Shown piece by piece: positions 1 through 12,160 of a stretch of DNA of 64,000 nucleotides; positions within the stretch are counted from its first letter, which is position 1, and each line of letters begins with the position of its first letter. The DNA comes from Agapanthus africanus (taxonomy: Eukaryota; Streptophyta; Magnoliopsida; Asparagales; Amaryllidaceae). The stretch spans positions 514,967,772 to 515,031,771 of the forward strand of contig JASDDO010000001.1 in the NCBI GenBank assembly GCA_030015575.1, given 5' to 3'. The notes beneath the pieces are model-generated. The model saw nothing but the letters and a program-made list of their open reading frames with translations. It did no database searches and was not told the origin of the DNA. The translations under genes were made by a program, and so were the position numbers.

Positions 1-1559
1 AAGATCTCCTCCTCAGAACATGCGAGCATAACCGTCCCCTCTATGTCTCTGGGTATTGCCATGACATCAAGATGGGGTAGATCCTAGTTGACAACGGGTC
101 CTCTGTCAATCTCCTAAATGTGAAGGTGCTAAAAGAAATCTGCATGAGCTTCCAGCACCTCGCTCGGGATAAAATCACCATCTCCGGGTTTGACTCCCAG
201 TCATCACGGACGCTCGGGTCTGTGATACTGACGTTACGCTTTGGGCTGCTCATCACTGACATCAAATTTCTTGTCATTGACGCCAAGACTTGCTACAACG
301 GTTTGCTCGGCAGGCCTTAGTTACATGAGTACAAAATCATCCCTTCTACACAACATCGGTGTATGAAGTACTTCAAAGATGGTCTCGAATATACCGTGAC
401 GGGGGAACTGAACCCATTCTCCGTAAATGAAGTCCGCAAGTATGAAGACACAAAGTACTTTCTGCCAGACTTTGAAGATACGGAAAGATGCCATAAACCA
501 GAGAATAAGCAAAAAAACTATCACTACTATTCTGGTCTTTGGGAGCGATACCGAGGAGGAGGAATAAATAGTCTATTCAGGACCGCCCCAATGCAACAAA
601 CAGGGACCGTCTATCCCTATTTTGGTCTTTGGTAGTGACTCTGAAGATGAGATCAACGCAGTATTCTTGGTCCGTCCATCAGCACAGGCCTTCGCCGGAG
701 ATGATCTGAATTTGCAAATCGCTATGGTTCCATGGCAGCACTACAAAGAGCTCGACGCACTTGATACCTATAGTGTGCAAGAACTGCTGACGTTCTACAT
801 CTCTCCCAGGCGGAAAGATGAAAAGATGATCCTCTTTTATCGATCCGCGGAAACCAAAGTGGAGAAAGAAATTTGGCCTGGTGCCGATTCTACGCTCGAC
901 AAGCTCCAGCCCATCCGTCCGCCCAGATATTACACAGAAGGATTAAAAAGGCTGTTGAGGCGCCAAGGCGTACCCTTCAAACAAACCGCTCGACAAGCTC
1001 AGTTCTACAACAGGATCTGGAACGTCCCCGGAACTCGGCGAAAATTGCCCAATGGGAGAATAGAAACGATCGGGTTTGGATATGTTCAATCCAAGAAACG
1101 GGAGCGATTCCATGGCTGCTACGTTATACATGATTTCGATGAAGAAGGAGATGCTCTGTTAGAAGACACTGCAATTAAACCAAAACGAGATCCCACTGTA
1201 AAAATGCCAAGTCCGTCGTTTGAAGAACAGATGGACAAGGTAATAAGGGAAGCGGGTCAAAAGGCCCGGGATGACTACAACCGTGAAATGGCCATTTACG
1301 AGAAAGCCAGGACGCAGCGCCTCCTTCAGCAGGCTACGGAGAATGACGATGCCCTTCGTCGCCAGCCCGTCGTACAGAAGACCCGACGCGGAGGCAACAA
1401 CAAACTAAAGAATGGAAAAAACGTTCGACGGTGGCAAAGTGGGTCCAAGAAGCCACGCGATAGAGAATTGAGCAGCCGGGATCCGTCTCTTATAAAGAAG
1501 ATGGGTCGAACATATTCTTTTCCCCAAGACAAGACAAGGAAGATATTCGATCTTGTCAT
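1..1559 (+). pseudogene. Element A protease and gag-pol linker (fossil)
   Basis: The first 330 bases encode a retroviral-type aspartic protease. The active-site motif is LVDNGSSVNLL, and the closing motif is GLLGRP. It is very close to the protease of element B (27790-28150). A charged linker with RYYTEGLKRLLRRQGVP, then DYNREMAIYEKARTQRL, then YSFPQDKTRKIFDL follows. These match the B linker before its third knuckle module. The region stops at the copia insertion site, and the target duplicate GTCAT is at 1555-1559. It is a decayed copy with a few breaks, and I infer no product. Confidence 0.8.
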
Positions 1560-3770
1560 TGTAGGGTTCCTAGGCACTCACAAGAGGTCTCACAAGGCAT
1601 CAACCATGCCATTTTCAAATTTTACGGGTGTCGAGAAAACCTAATACGGATCGTTGACTAGAGTTTAGGCGAAATACGAAACTAGTTAACAACTTAACTA
1701 AAGGAGAGAGGCTACAACCTTTGTAGATCCGGTTCTCCACTTCCTTAGCTCCATGTAGACGTCCTCTCGCTGTCCGTCTCGAATCCCGGACTCAAGCATC
1801 GTCTTCATCGGAGAAATGGGCGGGCAAGGTCGTCGGCTTCGTGCCGAAGATGATCTACGTCGAGGTTACACAAGATCAAGCTCCAATTTCACCAAGTTGC
1901 GAAAGTTGTGAAGTAAACACCCTATACTACTTGGCAAGAGGTAGAGGATGAAGAAATAGGAGGTGGGTTCACTTTAGAATTGGATTTCTCACTCAATTGC
2001 TCAAGTTGCCATTGATGGGCTTAAGCTTTCTTTCTTGATGAAGATGATGAAGAAGAAGAAAGAATATGATAAGTCTTCCTTTTAAAATGAAAATAAAATC
2101 AATACTTATCATATGCAAACCATGGTAAAGTGTAGAGAATGAATCATGGTTAGTTAGAATGGTTAGGGTTAAGGATGAAGACAAAATGGTCACTTGGTCA
2201 AAGCTTCAACAAGCTTCATGAAAGAAAGAAACCATTTTGTTTTCTAAAATCTTTTTCACAAAAATAAAAAGATAAATAATTATGTGAAATTATGAAACCC
2301 TAACCATTCACTAAACATGGTTTAAGTCTTTACACAAATCCAAGTGAGTATGTATCATCAAACATGATACAATCAAGTGCACACAAAATATATCACATAT
2401 ACAATGTGCTTTTCAAGTGAGAAAATCCCTTTAAAGTGAACCAATACTAGTTAATGCAAAGTAATATATCAAATATATAATTATACATTAAATCATCAAA
2501 TCAACACTTGATTCAATGATCCGGTCATGTCGCACATAACCGACTAGTATACAATGTATCGATTTATCGAATCAATGATTCGATAACTAGGTTATATCGC
2601 ATACAACCAATCGAAACATTCATCGCGAGAATGGAATACGGTATCACATACACGCATTATTCTTGGTCCTGCACATATCTCATATGCGCTCCTATCTCGT
2701 TTCGCTTGAGCCAGGAAACCTCTGTGTAGGACTCTAAAGACTCGTCAATATGCCGGTAGCAGATGATGATCATATCAATCACCCACAAGCCGCAAGCGGT
2801 CTGCTAAACGTAACGGCCATCCGGGTATTGAGCGATCAGAAGATCGACGAGCTAGCCCGCTCACACTCCTGTGAATCCAACCAGTAACACTTACCGTACA
2901 GTCCGGTCTATTCGTCTGATATGTCGCATATCAAGTCTAGGGGTGGTAAACGTCAGACCCCAATAACCGATAAGTCGTGCCGATGTGAGGCTCATAACGG
3001 GTCGAGAAACTACTGGTAACACTTACCAGCAAATCTCTGATTAGCCCTGGCCAGGGACTTCCCTGTTACGGCCAATCAAGCACAGCGCAACATCAACCCC
3101 CAATACCGGGAGAGACGAAACCCCTCCTATCGCTCATTGCCTCCATGTGACTCGGGACTGTACCCAAAGACCACCGTTTTGCACGCCCTCATGGACGTGG
3201 TAAGGTGGAGATCAAAGCACAGTGGGAATCACACAAGACTCCATGACGATCTCGGGTCTACAGACTAACCTGTACAAGTGTCACCTGAGAACTGCCATCT
3301 GACGTGAGGTATAATACCATCTGGGAGTTCTCGGCGAGTCCGTCCAGTGTACCCAGTCTCCACTGAGCACCCGTATACGATCTCTGATGTCAAACACCAA
3401 TGGATATGGGATCATCCATCGCCCATCTCATGGGTCGAGAAGCGTATACGCTAGTCTACTCTGGTATATCGATGCCCCGTCTCGATACACCCACGACTAG
3501 GGACCTTGAAGGATGTACCTTTGGACTACCATGCCCCCACTAGTATGATCTTTATCATAGTCCAGGTAGTCAAGTACACATCCTAAGGGCTTTACCAACA
3601 TGTAACTATAAGACAGTTTAAAGAGATAAGTGTACATGTTAAGATAAAGAGCAACCAGATAGCATACTATCATATCGAGCAAGAAAGTCATCTCTATATA
3701 TGTCCAAGCATCCAATATAATATACATCATCTGTACAATACTGGCCTCTAGGGCATACATACAACTAACA
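1560..3770 (-). repeat. 3' LTR of the copia element
   Basis: The repeat begins TGTAGGGTTCC and ends AACTAACA on the plus strand. It matches 9941-12155 almost base for base apart from small indels, including one of about 12 bp near 2210. Because the element reads on the minus strand, this left copy is its 3' LTR. No protein is implied: the same small chance ORFs occur in both LTR copies. Confidence 0.95.
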
Positions 3771-3781
3771 ATCTCCCACTT
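3771..3781 (-). other. Polypurine tract of the copia element
   Basis: On the minus strand the sequence AAGTGGGAGAT directly precedes the 3' LTR. This is the usual copia plus-strand primer position and composition. Confidence 0.85.
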
Positions 3782-3784
3782 GCA

Positions 3785-6700
3785 CTAGGGCCAGCTGCTG
3801 TAGTATCGCATACCGAGCATCCCGAAGAGTCTCTCAAACTGTATCTGGGGAATGGCCTTCGTGAGTGGATCCGCCGTGTTGTTCTTCGTGTCAACCCTCC
3901 TGACCTCGATCTCCCGGCGATCAACTATCTCCCGGATCAGGTGATACCGCCTCAGAATATTCCTGGACCGCTGATGGGACCTGGGTTCTTTGGCCAAAGC
4001 CACCGCTCTATTGTTATCGCAATACAAAGGTATTGGATGCTCAATGGATGGAACCACTCCAAGTTCAGTAATGAACTTCTTGATCCAGACAGCCTCTTTA
4101 GCAGCATCGTTGGCAGCGATGTATTCAGCCTCCATCGTCGAGTCTGCCACGGTTTCCTGCTTGGAACTCTTCCTGCTAACCGCCCCTCCGTAAAGGGTAA
4201 AGACAAATCCCAACTGTGACTTAGAGTCGTCCTTATCACTCTGGAAGCTCGAATCGGTAAAGGACTCCACTTGGAGTTCTCCGTTACCATACACCAAGAG
4301 CATCTCTTTAGTCCTTCATAAGTACTTGAGAATGCTCTTCACAGCCGTCCAGTGACTCTCTCCAGGATCAGCTTGATACCTGGTCACTATACTTAGTGAG
4401 TATGCTACATCGGGTCTGGTACATAGCATCGCATACATGATAGAGCCTACAGCCGAAGCATAGGGTATCCCTTGCATGCGAGCTCTCTCCAAATCAGTCT
4501 TGGGAGACATCTCTTTGGAGAGAGTGACTCCAGAGATCGTGGGCAAGTTGCCACGCTTGGATTCTTCCATACTAAACCTCTTTAGTACGGTGTCAATGTA
4601 CCTGGATTGGGACAATCCCAAAATCCGTTTGGATTTATCTCTATAGATCCTGATTCCCAATAGATTCCCAATATGCAGGAGGCATCACCAAGATCTTTCA
4701 TTGAGAATCTTTGCGATAAGAAGAGCTTGACCGATTGCAGCATAGGAATATCATTTCCTATCAAGAGTATGTCGTCCACGTACAATACGAGGAAGACAAC
4801 CTTACTCTCTGCCACCTTCTTGTAGATACAAGGTTCATCTGGATTTTTGACGAAATCAAACTCTTTGATAACGACGTCAAAGCAGATGTTCCAACTCCGC
4901 GATGCTTGCTTTAATCCATAAATGAATTTAAGCAGCTTGCACACCTTTCCGCTGCTCCCACTGTCTACGAAGCCCTCTGGCTGAGTCATGTACACGCACT
5001 CTTCTAAATCACCATTTAGAAAGGCGGTCTTAACATCCATTTGCCAGATTTCGTAATCATGATATGCAGCGATGGCAAGCATGATCCGGATGGATTTAAG
5101 CATAGCCACTGGAGAAAAGGTTTCGTCATAGTCCACACCTGGTCTTTGACGAAAACCCTTTGCTACAAGTCTAGCTTTGAAAGTCTCCACTTTCCCATCT
5201 ACACCAAGTTTTTTCTTGAAGATCCACTTGCTCCCGATGGGTTTTACCCCTTCAGGAGCAACATCCAAAGTCCATACTTTGTTGGTGTACATGGATTCCA
5301 TCTCGGACCGCATAGCATCCAGCCATTTCACTGAGTCCCTACTCGTGATGGCCTGCTCGAAGCTAGTTGGGTCATCATCCTCCATGATGCAATCCTCGCT
5401 CCCACCCTCCATGAGAAAACCGTAGTATCTCTCAGGTTGGCGAGGAACCCTACTAGATCGGTGGAGAGGCTGGGGTTCGTCGGGTACTACTGAATCCTCT
5501 GGTTCTACCAAGTCTTCTGTTATAGTTTGTGTCGCTGGAACCTCTTCCAGTTCTACCTCAATGCCACTTATCTGTTTCATAAGAAAACTTTTTTCTAAGA
5601 AAGTGGCATGTCGAGAAACAAACACCTTTTGTTCCTCGGAATGGTAGAAGATATACCCTTGTGAATTTTTGGGATATCCTATAAACTTACATAAGACTGA
5701 TCTTGTCTCGAGTTTGTCCGGATTTTGTCTTTTGACATAGGCTGGACAACCCCATATCTTAACATAATTAAGATGTGGTCTCTTCCCTTTCCATATCTCA
5801 TATGGAGTGGTAGGCACTGATTTGGTAGGAACTCTATTCAATAGGTCCATGGCTGTCTCAAGCGCATATCCCCAGAAGGAAATAGGCAACTCAGCTGTAC
5901 TAATCATTGAGCGCACCATATCTAATAGGGTGCGGTTTCTCCGTTCAGATACACCGTTGTGCTATGGTGTATATGGAGGAGTTAGCTGAGAGAGAATCCC
6001 ATTCTCTTTTAGGAAGTCCAGGAATTCATTGCTCAAGTATTCACCTCCTCGATCAGATCGAAGGATTTTAATACTTTTTCCGGTTTAGTTCTCGACTTCT
6101 TGTTTATATTCTGTAAATTTCTCAAAAGCTTCTGATTTGTGTTTCATCAGGAACACATACCCGAACCTAGAGAGATCGTCAGTGAATGTAATGAAGTACG
6201 AAGAACCATCCCTGGCATGTGTAGACATGGGACCGCATACATCACTATGTATCAGTCCTAAGAGTTCAGTAACTCTTTCTCCGTGTCCCGTAAACGGAGT
6301 TTTGGTCATCTTGCCTTTGAGACATGACTGGCAAGTGTCATAAGATGAAAATTCAAACGGATTCAAATATCCATCCTTATGCAACTTAGCCAGTCGTGTC
6401 GCATTGATGTGACCCAGTCTACAGTGCCACAAGAAGGATTCGTTCAGTTCAGAACTCTTCCTCTTGTGTGTGTTTGTTATGCTCAGAACTGTTGATTGAT
6501 TTAGAACATAAATGCCATTGCACAACGTGCCTGATCCAACCAACTTTTGGTTACGGAAAATGTTCATAACATTATCCTGTAATACAAAATTATATCCCTC
6601 TTTACTCAATAAAGAAACCGATATAATGTTGCATATCAGGTTCGGCATGTTATAGCATTCGTTCAGAACCAATGTATTACCAGTTGGTAATACAAGGTGA

Positions 6701-7101
6701 TATTCCCCGACAGTCTTAGCTGCAACAATTGCACCATTTCCAACTCTAATGTCTTTATCACCTTCTCCAAGTTCTCTACCTTTCCTAAGCCCATATAATT
6801 GATTACATATATGGGATCCTGACCCGGTATCTAATACCCAGGACGTAGAGCAAATGGAGAAACAGTTCTCTGTAACGAACACACCCGAAGAAAATGCATC
6901 ATCATGTACTTTCTTCATTCGGGCGGCATGGGAATCCTGGTATTCCCCTATATCCTGTTCAGTCCTATAACTCTTATAGGAAAGAACGGAACCAACGTTC
7001 CCCAGCACAGTATAACATGCGGGTTCGGTCAATACATCCATAATATTATCTTTATTAGGGCATGACATGGTCGCTATCTGGAGAGAGAGAGAAGAAAACA
7101 C
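3785..7101 (-). pseudogene. Copia pol region: protease, integrase, RT, RNase H (fossil)
   Basis: Read on the minus strand from 7101, the region holds an aspartic protease (WVLDTGSGSHIC near 6820). Next come a GAG-pre-integrase segment (WHCRLGHINATRLAKLHKDG with a CQSC pair) and an integrase core (HSDVCGPM, then FTDD). RT follows with the catalytic YVDD at 4771-4782 and the WQMDVKTAFLNGDL motif. RNase H is last (DSSFQSDKDD, EAEYIAA, HILRRYHLI-type end). PR-INT-RT-RH order is diagnostic for Ty1/copia. The frame has about four breaks. The polypeptide starts close to the protease with no nucleocapsid knuckle before it, which is unusual. Confidence 0.9.
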
Positions 7102-7518
7102 TTTAGCGTATGCTCTTGCAAGATCAGATTGGTTATTATCTTATCTAATCAGGATGGCTCCCACTGTTTTTATCAAATCTTCCTTCAAACCCTAAAAGGA
7201 AAGACTAGCCGGGATTAGTTACACACTACAAGTTCGCCAATCTTTCAGCCAGGCCAGTGTCGGTACTTTGAGGGAGGTCCCCCGTGCTTTCGCACGAACC
7301 TAATTAATGTAAACCTCGTTTTCCCAGAGGCGTAACCCCGTTGACACCTTTCTAGACACCTACTTGATCAGCTAATTGCAATGTGTAAAACTCTCTCAGG
7401 AGTAACTCTTACTCGCAGTGGGTATCGGGATCCAACTATCTCATAGAAGGTATGCAATCTCATTGCAAATTTCAACACTTGAAATTCCCGATAATATTTT
7501 GCCCCTAGCGTGCTATGA

Positions 7519-7715
7519 CCTTGACGCATGCCAAACAAGCCATAGTCCGCTAGTCAAGTTCAACCCGTACAATTCGTGATCGAATTAAACCCACACGTAC
7601 GACCCTTGACGCATGCCAAACAACGCCGTACGAATACCTTAATCCAATCGCATCTCATGCTACAGATAAGTAATAATCAGCTACCGTACACTACGCCTTG
7701 ACGCATGCCAAACAA
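7519..7715. repeat. Three copies of a 20 bp word in the copia leader
   Basis: The exact word CCTTGACGCATGCCAAACAA starts at 7519, 7604 and 7696. The intervening 65-72 bases differ, so this is a dispersed motif and not a simple tandem repeat. Its role is unknown. Confidence 0.85.
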
Positions 7716-7862
7716 CCATAGCACGAATACTGAATATTACATATCTGAATTGACGGAGGGCTACGCAGGTTTTTCTGAAAACCATGAGCGTAATGAACTT
7801 GATATCGTTGTAGAATCAAATGAAGTTTTGAAATGGAGTGATTATGAGGCTTTTCTAGTTTT

Positions 7863-8104
7863 GCTAAAGGGGTCACTCCCGGTGAAGGGATCGTCGGTCC
7901 TTTCCTCGTCGAATGAGGTGCGGGATATATCATATATATCACTGTGCAAAGCAGAAACTATAGAAGCAATCAAAAACAAACCGAGTGAGTAGCATCTGCC
8001 AGTTATTGCTAAAGGAGTCACTCCCGGTGAAGGGATCTCGGTCCTTTCCTCATCGAATAAGGTGCAGGGTATATCATATATACCGCTATGCAAAGCAAGA
8101 ACTG
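7863..8104. repeat. Two-unit direct repeat, about 95 bp, 146 bp apart
   Basis: Units beginning GCTAAAGG at 7863 and 8009 share the run CACTCCCGGTGAAGGGATC, then CGGTCCTTTCCTC and a TATATCATATATA stretch. They differ at scattered bases, so the duplication is older than the last insertion of the element. Confidence 0.8.
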
Positions 8105-9695
8105 TAGCTACCTGTTTTATTTTGAAATTTGATTCTACAACATCTTAGGTTTCTTTTCATTCATTAATCACATTAATGAAGTCCCATCATTTAAGTCACC
8201 TAAACATCACAGATAAATACGACGTACACTTATGCCATCCGCATTCGCCTCGATGTCCCCTCGTGCACCGTTAGGTTAGGTAACTAACGACAGAGCAGGG
8301 CAGGGCTAGCGCGGGTGTAAAACATAAGTAACGTCTATATAATATATCATATATACTATATACTGTATCTATCACAGAACATCACATGATCACATCACAG
8401 ATATCGCAGCAGAAGAAACATATGAAACATTGGATATACTAGGACGTCCGTGTTTTCAATATGAGCCAGTATAAAACACGGATTCCACGGTCGTGATGAA
8501 CAGCCAAACCCACACCCCTAGACCCCTACGAGAGCGGCAAACAACCCTACCAATTCTAGGGTTAGGAGACCCGGACTCGACTCCTCGAGATGGTCTCCCA
8601 CTGGACCCTAGAACCCGGTTACTTGTGCTCCCCTCCTTGGGTCTATCCTAATGCGGAAAAGTAAATAATATACAAAAGGTGACAACTTCCGCAACCTGGA
8701 AGTGCCCTAATAAAAGAATATTACATACAAGTTTTTACATGAATGAAAATGAAAAACACTCATCTCACATAAAAACCCCCGGCTATTCGAACACGACAAT
8801 CCAATATAACATATCCAGCAACACATAACATCACATGTCATCAACGTAAGTAAATATGCGCATCCCAATTGTCGTTGACATATAGCAACGAAACCGGCGA
8901 TATCACATATTACACTTACGGTCACAGAAAAGAAAGTGTAAAACTACAACAGTTGGAATCCGCAACCTCTTTAGACATCACATGCCTAATCAAATGAAAT
9001 ACTTAGACATCACATGCCTAACAGTTATAAACCCCACATTTTAGTCCCATTATCGAAAACTCTTTTCAATATGAAGTGAGACTAAACCGCTAGATTTATA
9101 ACATTCATTCAGTTATCTCATAACTGTTTGTGAATTCCAATTATTGTATCCCATTCCGGATAAATAGAAAATATTAAACTTTCCGATCGAACATTCGAAC
9201 ACCCAAGTTTTCCCAAAACCGTTCAACACATGAAATAGGTTCAAAGACATTCACTTCATGCCTCAGTACCAACGGTCCAGCCGTAGAAGGGTCAAGCCAA
9301 CGCCTCACATGTGGCACGCCGTACTGCCCCAAACCCGAAGGTTCAAAGGGCAGTTCAAGACGGTCACGTAATCGAGTTAAGGTTTGTTGTCTTCTAGAGG
9401 GACCATCGCGTTACTTGCACTACTTAGAACGTCTTTAAACCACGGAAAAATCCAACACTTGGAAATTTTCCGGCAGGGGAAAAGTTGGGTATTTATATCC
9501 GGTCGAACTTTTTAACATATTCGAAAATTATCCGGAAAACCACACAGACAAAATTTGAAAATCCGATCGAATCTTTGATTCCCAATACAACCCCAGAATA
9601 CTCATCTGTAGAGTCACAATGAAAATACCCAGAAAATATAGCATTAAATTATATGAGGTACTGTGCAGAAATCATCAGACAAGGGGACAGTACAG

Positions 9696-9740
9696 CCGCG
9701 GAACCGCCGCACATGCCTAGCTCGTGCCGCGGTTCCGCGG
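9696..9740. other. GC-rich perfect hairpin in the copia 5' leader
   Basis: CCGCGGAACCGC at 9696-9707 is the exact reverse complement of GCGGTTCCGCGG at 9729-9740, leaving a 21-base loop. It stands out from the AT-rich surroundings and lies about 190 bases inside the primer site. That position would suit a packaging or dimerisation structure, but this is inference only. Confidence 0.7.
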
Positions 9741-9926
9741 TGGAAATATCGATTTAGGCCCTCGTATTTCACAGTAATTCAAATAAGACATTACTTATTT
9801 TTCTGCATATTTTTAATTGACAAAAAACCAAATTTTAAGAAAATTTCCAGAGAGCATTTTGGGTTTTAGGGTTTCGGTTCGATCGGGTTTCAAATATCGT
9901 CTAGACTTCGCCTAAGGCTCTAGCTA

Positions 9927-9939
9927 GGCTCTGATACCA
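9927..9939 (-). other. Primer binding site, initiator tRNA-Met
   Basis: On the minus strand, one base inside the 5' LTR, the sequence is TGGTATCAGAGCC. This is the standard complement of the 3' end of plant initiator tRNA-Met used by most copia elements. It fixes the element's orientation. Confidence 0.93.
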
Positions 9940-9940
9940 C

Positions 9941-12155
9941 TGTAGGGTTCCTAAGCACTCACAAGAGGTCTCACAAGGCATCAACCATGCCATTTTCAAA
10001 TTTTACGGGTGCCGAGAAAACCTAATACGGATCGTTGACTAGAGTTTAGGCGAAATACGAAACTAGTTAACAACTTAACTAAAGGAGAGAGGCTACAACC
10101 TTTGTAGATCCGGTTCTCCACTTCCTTAGCTCCATGTAGACGTCCTCTCGCTGTCCGTCTCGAATCCCGGACTCAAGCATCGGCTTCATCAGAGAAATGG
10201 GCGGGCAAGGTCGTCGGCTTCGTGCCGAAGATGATCTACGTCGAGGTTACACAAGATCAAGCTCCAACTTCACCAAGTTGCAAAACTTGTGAAGTAAACA
10301 CCCTATAATACTTGGCAAGAGGTAGAGGATGAAGAAATAGGAGGTGAGTTCACTTTAGAATTGGATTTCTCACTCAATTGCTCAAGTTGCCATTAATGGG
10401 CTTAAGCTTTCTTTCTTGATGAAGATGATGAAGAAGAAGAAAGAATATGATAAGTCTTCCTTTTAAAATGAAAATAAAATCAATACTTATCATATGCAAA
10501 CCATGGTAAAGTGTAGAGAATGAATCATGGTTAGTTAGAATGGTTAGGGTTAAGGATGAAGACAAAATGGTCACTTGGTCAAAGCTTCATGAAGCTTCAA
10601 CAAGCTTCATGAAAGAAAGAAACCATTTTGTTTTCTAAAATCTTTTTCACAAAAATGAAAAGATAAATAATTATGTGAAATTATGAAACCCTAACCATTC
10701 ACTAAACATGGTTTAAGTCTTTACACAAATCCAAGTGTATCATCAAATATGATACAATCAAGTGCACACAAAATATATCACATATACAATGTGCTTTTCA
10801 AGTGAGAAAATCCCTTTAAAGTGAACCAATACTAGTTAATGCAAAGTAATATATCAAATATATAATTATACATTAAATCATCAAATCAACACTTGATTCA
10901 ATGATCCGGTCATGTCGCACATAACCGACTAGTATACAATGTATCGATTTATCGAATCAATGATTCGATAACTAGGTTATATCGCATACAACCAATCGAA
11001 ACATTCATCGCGAGAATGGAATACGGTATCACATACACGCATTATTCTCGGTCCTGCACATATCTCATATGCGCTCCTATCTCGTTTCGCTTGATCCAGG
11101 AAACCTCTGTGTAGGACTCTAAAGACTCGTCAATACGCCGGTAGCAAATGATGATCATATCAATCACCCACAAGCCGCAAGCGGTCTGCTAAACGTAACG
11201 GCCATCCGGGTATTGAGCGATCAGAAGATTGACGAGCTAACCCGCTCACACTCCTGTGAATCCAACCAGTAACACTTACCGTACAGTCCGGTCTGTTCGT
11301 CTGATATGTCGCATATCAAGTCTAGGGGTGGTAAACGTCAGACCCCAATAACCGATAAGTCGTGCCGATGTGAGGCTCATAACGGGTCGAGAAACTACTG
11401 GTAACACTTACCAGCAAATCTCTGATCAGCCCTGGCCAGGGACTTCCCTGTTACGGCCAATCAAGCACAGCGCAACATCAACCCCCAATACCGGGAGAGA
11501 CGAAACCCCTCCTATCGCTCATTGCCTCCATGTGACTCGGGACTGTACCCAAAGACCACCGTTTTGCACGCCCTCATGGACGTGGTAAGGTGGAGATCAA
11601 AGCACAGTGGGAATCACACAAGACTCCATGACGATCTCGGGTCTACAGACTAACCTGTACAAGTGTCACCTGAGAACTGCCATCTGACGTGAGGTATAAT
11701 ACCATCTGGGAGTTCTCGGCGAGTCCGTCCAGTGTACCCAGTCTCCACTGAGCACCCGTATACGATCTCTGATGTCAAACACCAATGGATATGGGATCAT
11801 CCATCGCCCATCTCATGGGTCGAGAAGCGTATACGCTAGTCTACTCTGGTATATCGATGCCCCGTCTCGATACACCCACGACTAGGGACCTTGAAGGATG
11901 TACCTTTGGACTACCATGCCCCCACTAGTATGATCTTTATCATAGTCCAGGTAGTCAAGTACACATCCTAAGGGCTTTACCAACATGTAACTATAAGACA
12001 GTTTAAAGAGACAAGTGTACATGTTAAGATAAAGAGCAACCAGATAGCATACTATCATATCGAGCAAGAAAGTCATCTCTATATATGTCCAAGCATCCAA
12101 TATAATATACATCATCTGTACAATACTGGCCTCTAGGGCATACATACAACTAACA
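9941..12155 (-). repeat. 5' LTR of the copia element
   Basis: This is the second copy of the 2.2 kb LTR, starting TGTAGGGTTCC and ending AACTAACA on the plus strand. The copy of the target duplicate (GTCAT, 12156-12160) follows at once. Close identity with 1560-3770 marks a young insertion. Confidence 0.95.
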
Positions 12156-12160
12156 GTCAT

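Larger units (their letters stand above)
7102..9926 (-). other. Copia leader/gag position with no recognisable gag
   Basis: About 2.8 kb separates the primer site from the protease. In functional copia elements this space holds a short leader and gag of roughly 250-350 codons with a CCHC knuckle. I see no long frame, no knuckle and no capsid motif on either strand. The segment contains a 20 bp word repeated three times (7519-7715), a two-unit direct repeat (7863-8104) and a GC-rich hairpin (9696-9740). It may be a non-coding replacement or an acquired foreign segment. I do not recognise its origin. Confidence 0.6.
1560..12155 (-). mobile_element. Ty1/copia element, Angela/Tork-like, inserted in element A
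   Basis: Two LTRs of about 2.2 kb (1560-3770 and 9941-12155), each TG...CA, flank a minus-strand interior. A perfect 5 bp duplication, GTCAT, lies at 1555-1559 and 12156-12160. The primer site matches initiator tRNA-Met, and a polypurine tract abuts the other LTR. Protease, integrase, RT and RNase H come in that order, which defines copia. Long LTRs and RNase H motifs such as SKQETVADSTMEAEYIAA suggest the Angela/Tork group, but clade assignment by eye is tentative. The LTRs look about 99% identical, so insertion was recent. The pol frame is broken in about four places and no gag is recognisable, so the copy is not autonomous. Confidence 0.95.

Noticed and set aside
1993-10574. Identical 66-codon minus-strand frames at 1993-2193 and 10374-10574
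   Set aside because: They lie at the same place in both copia LTRs and have no protein features.
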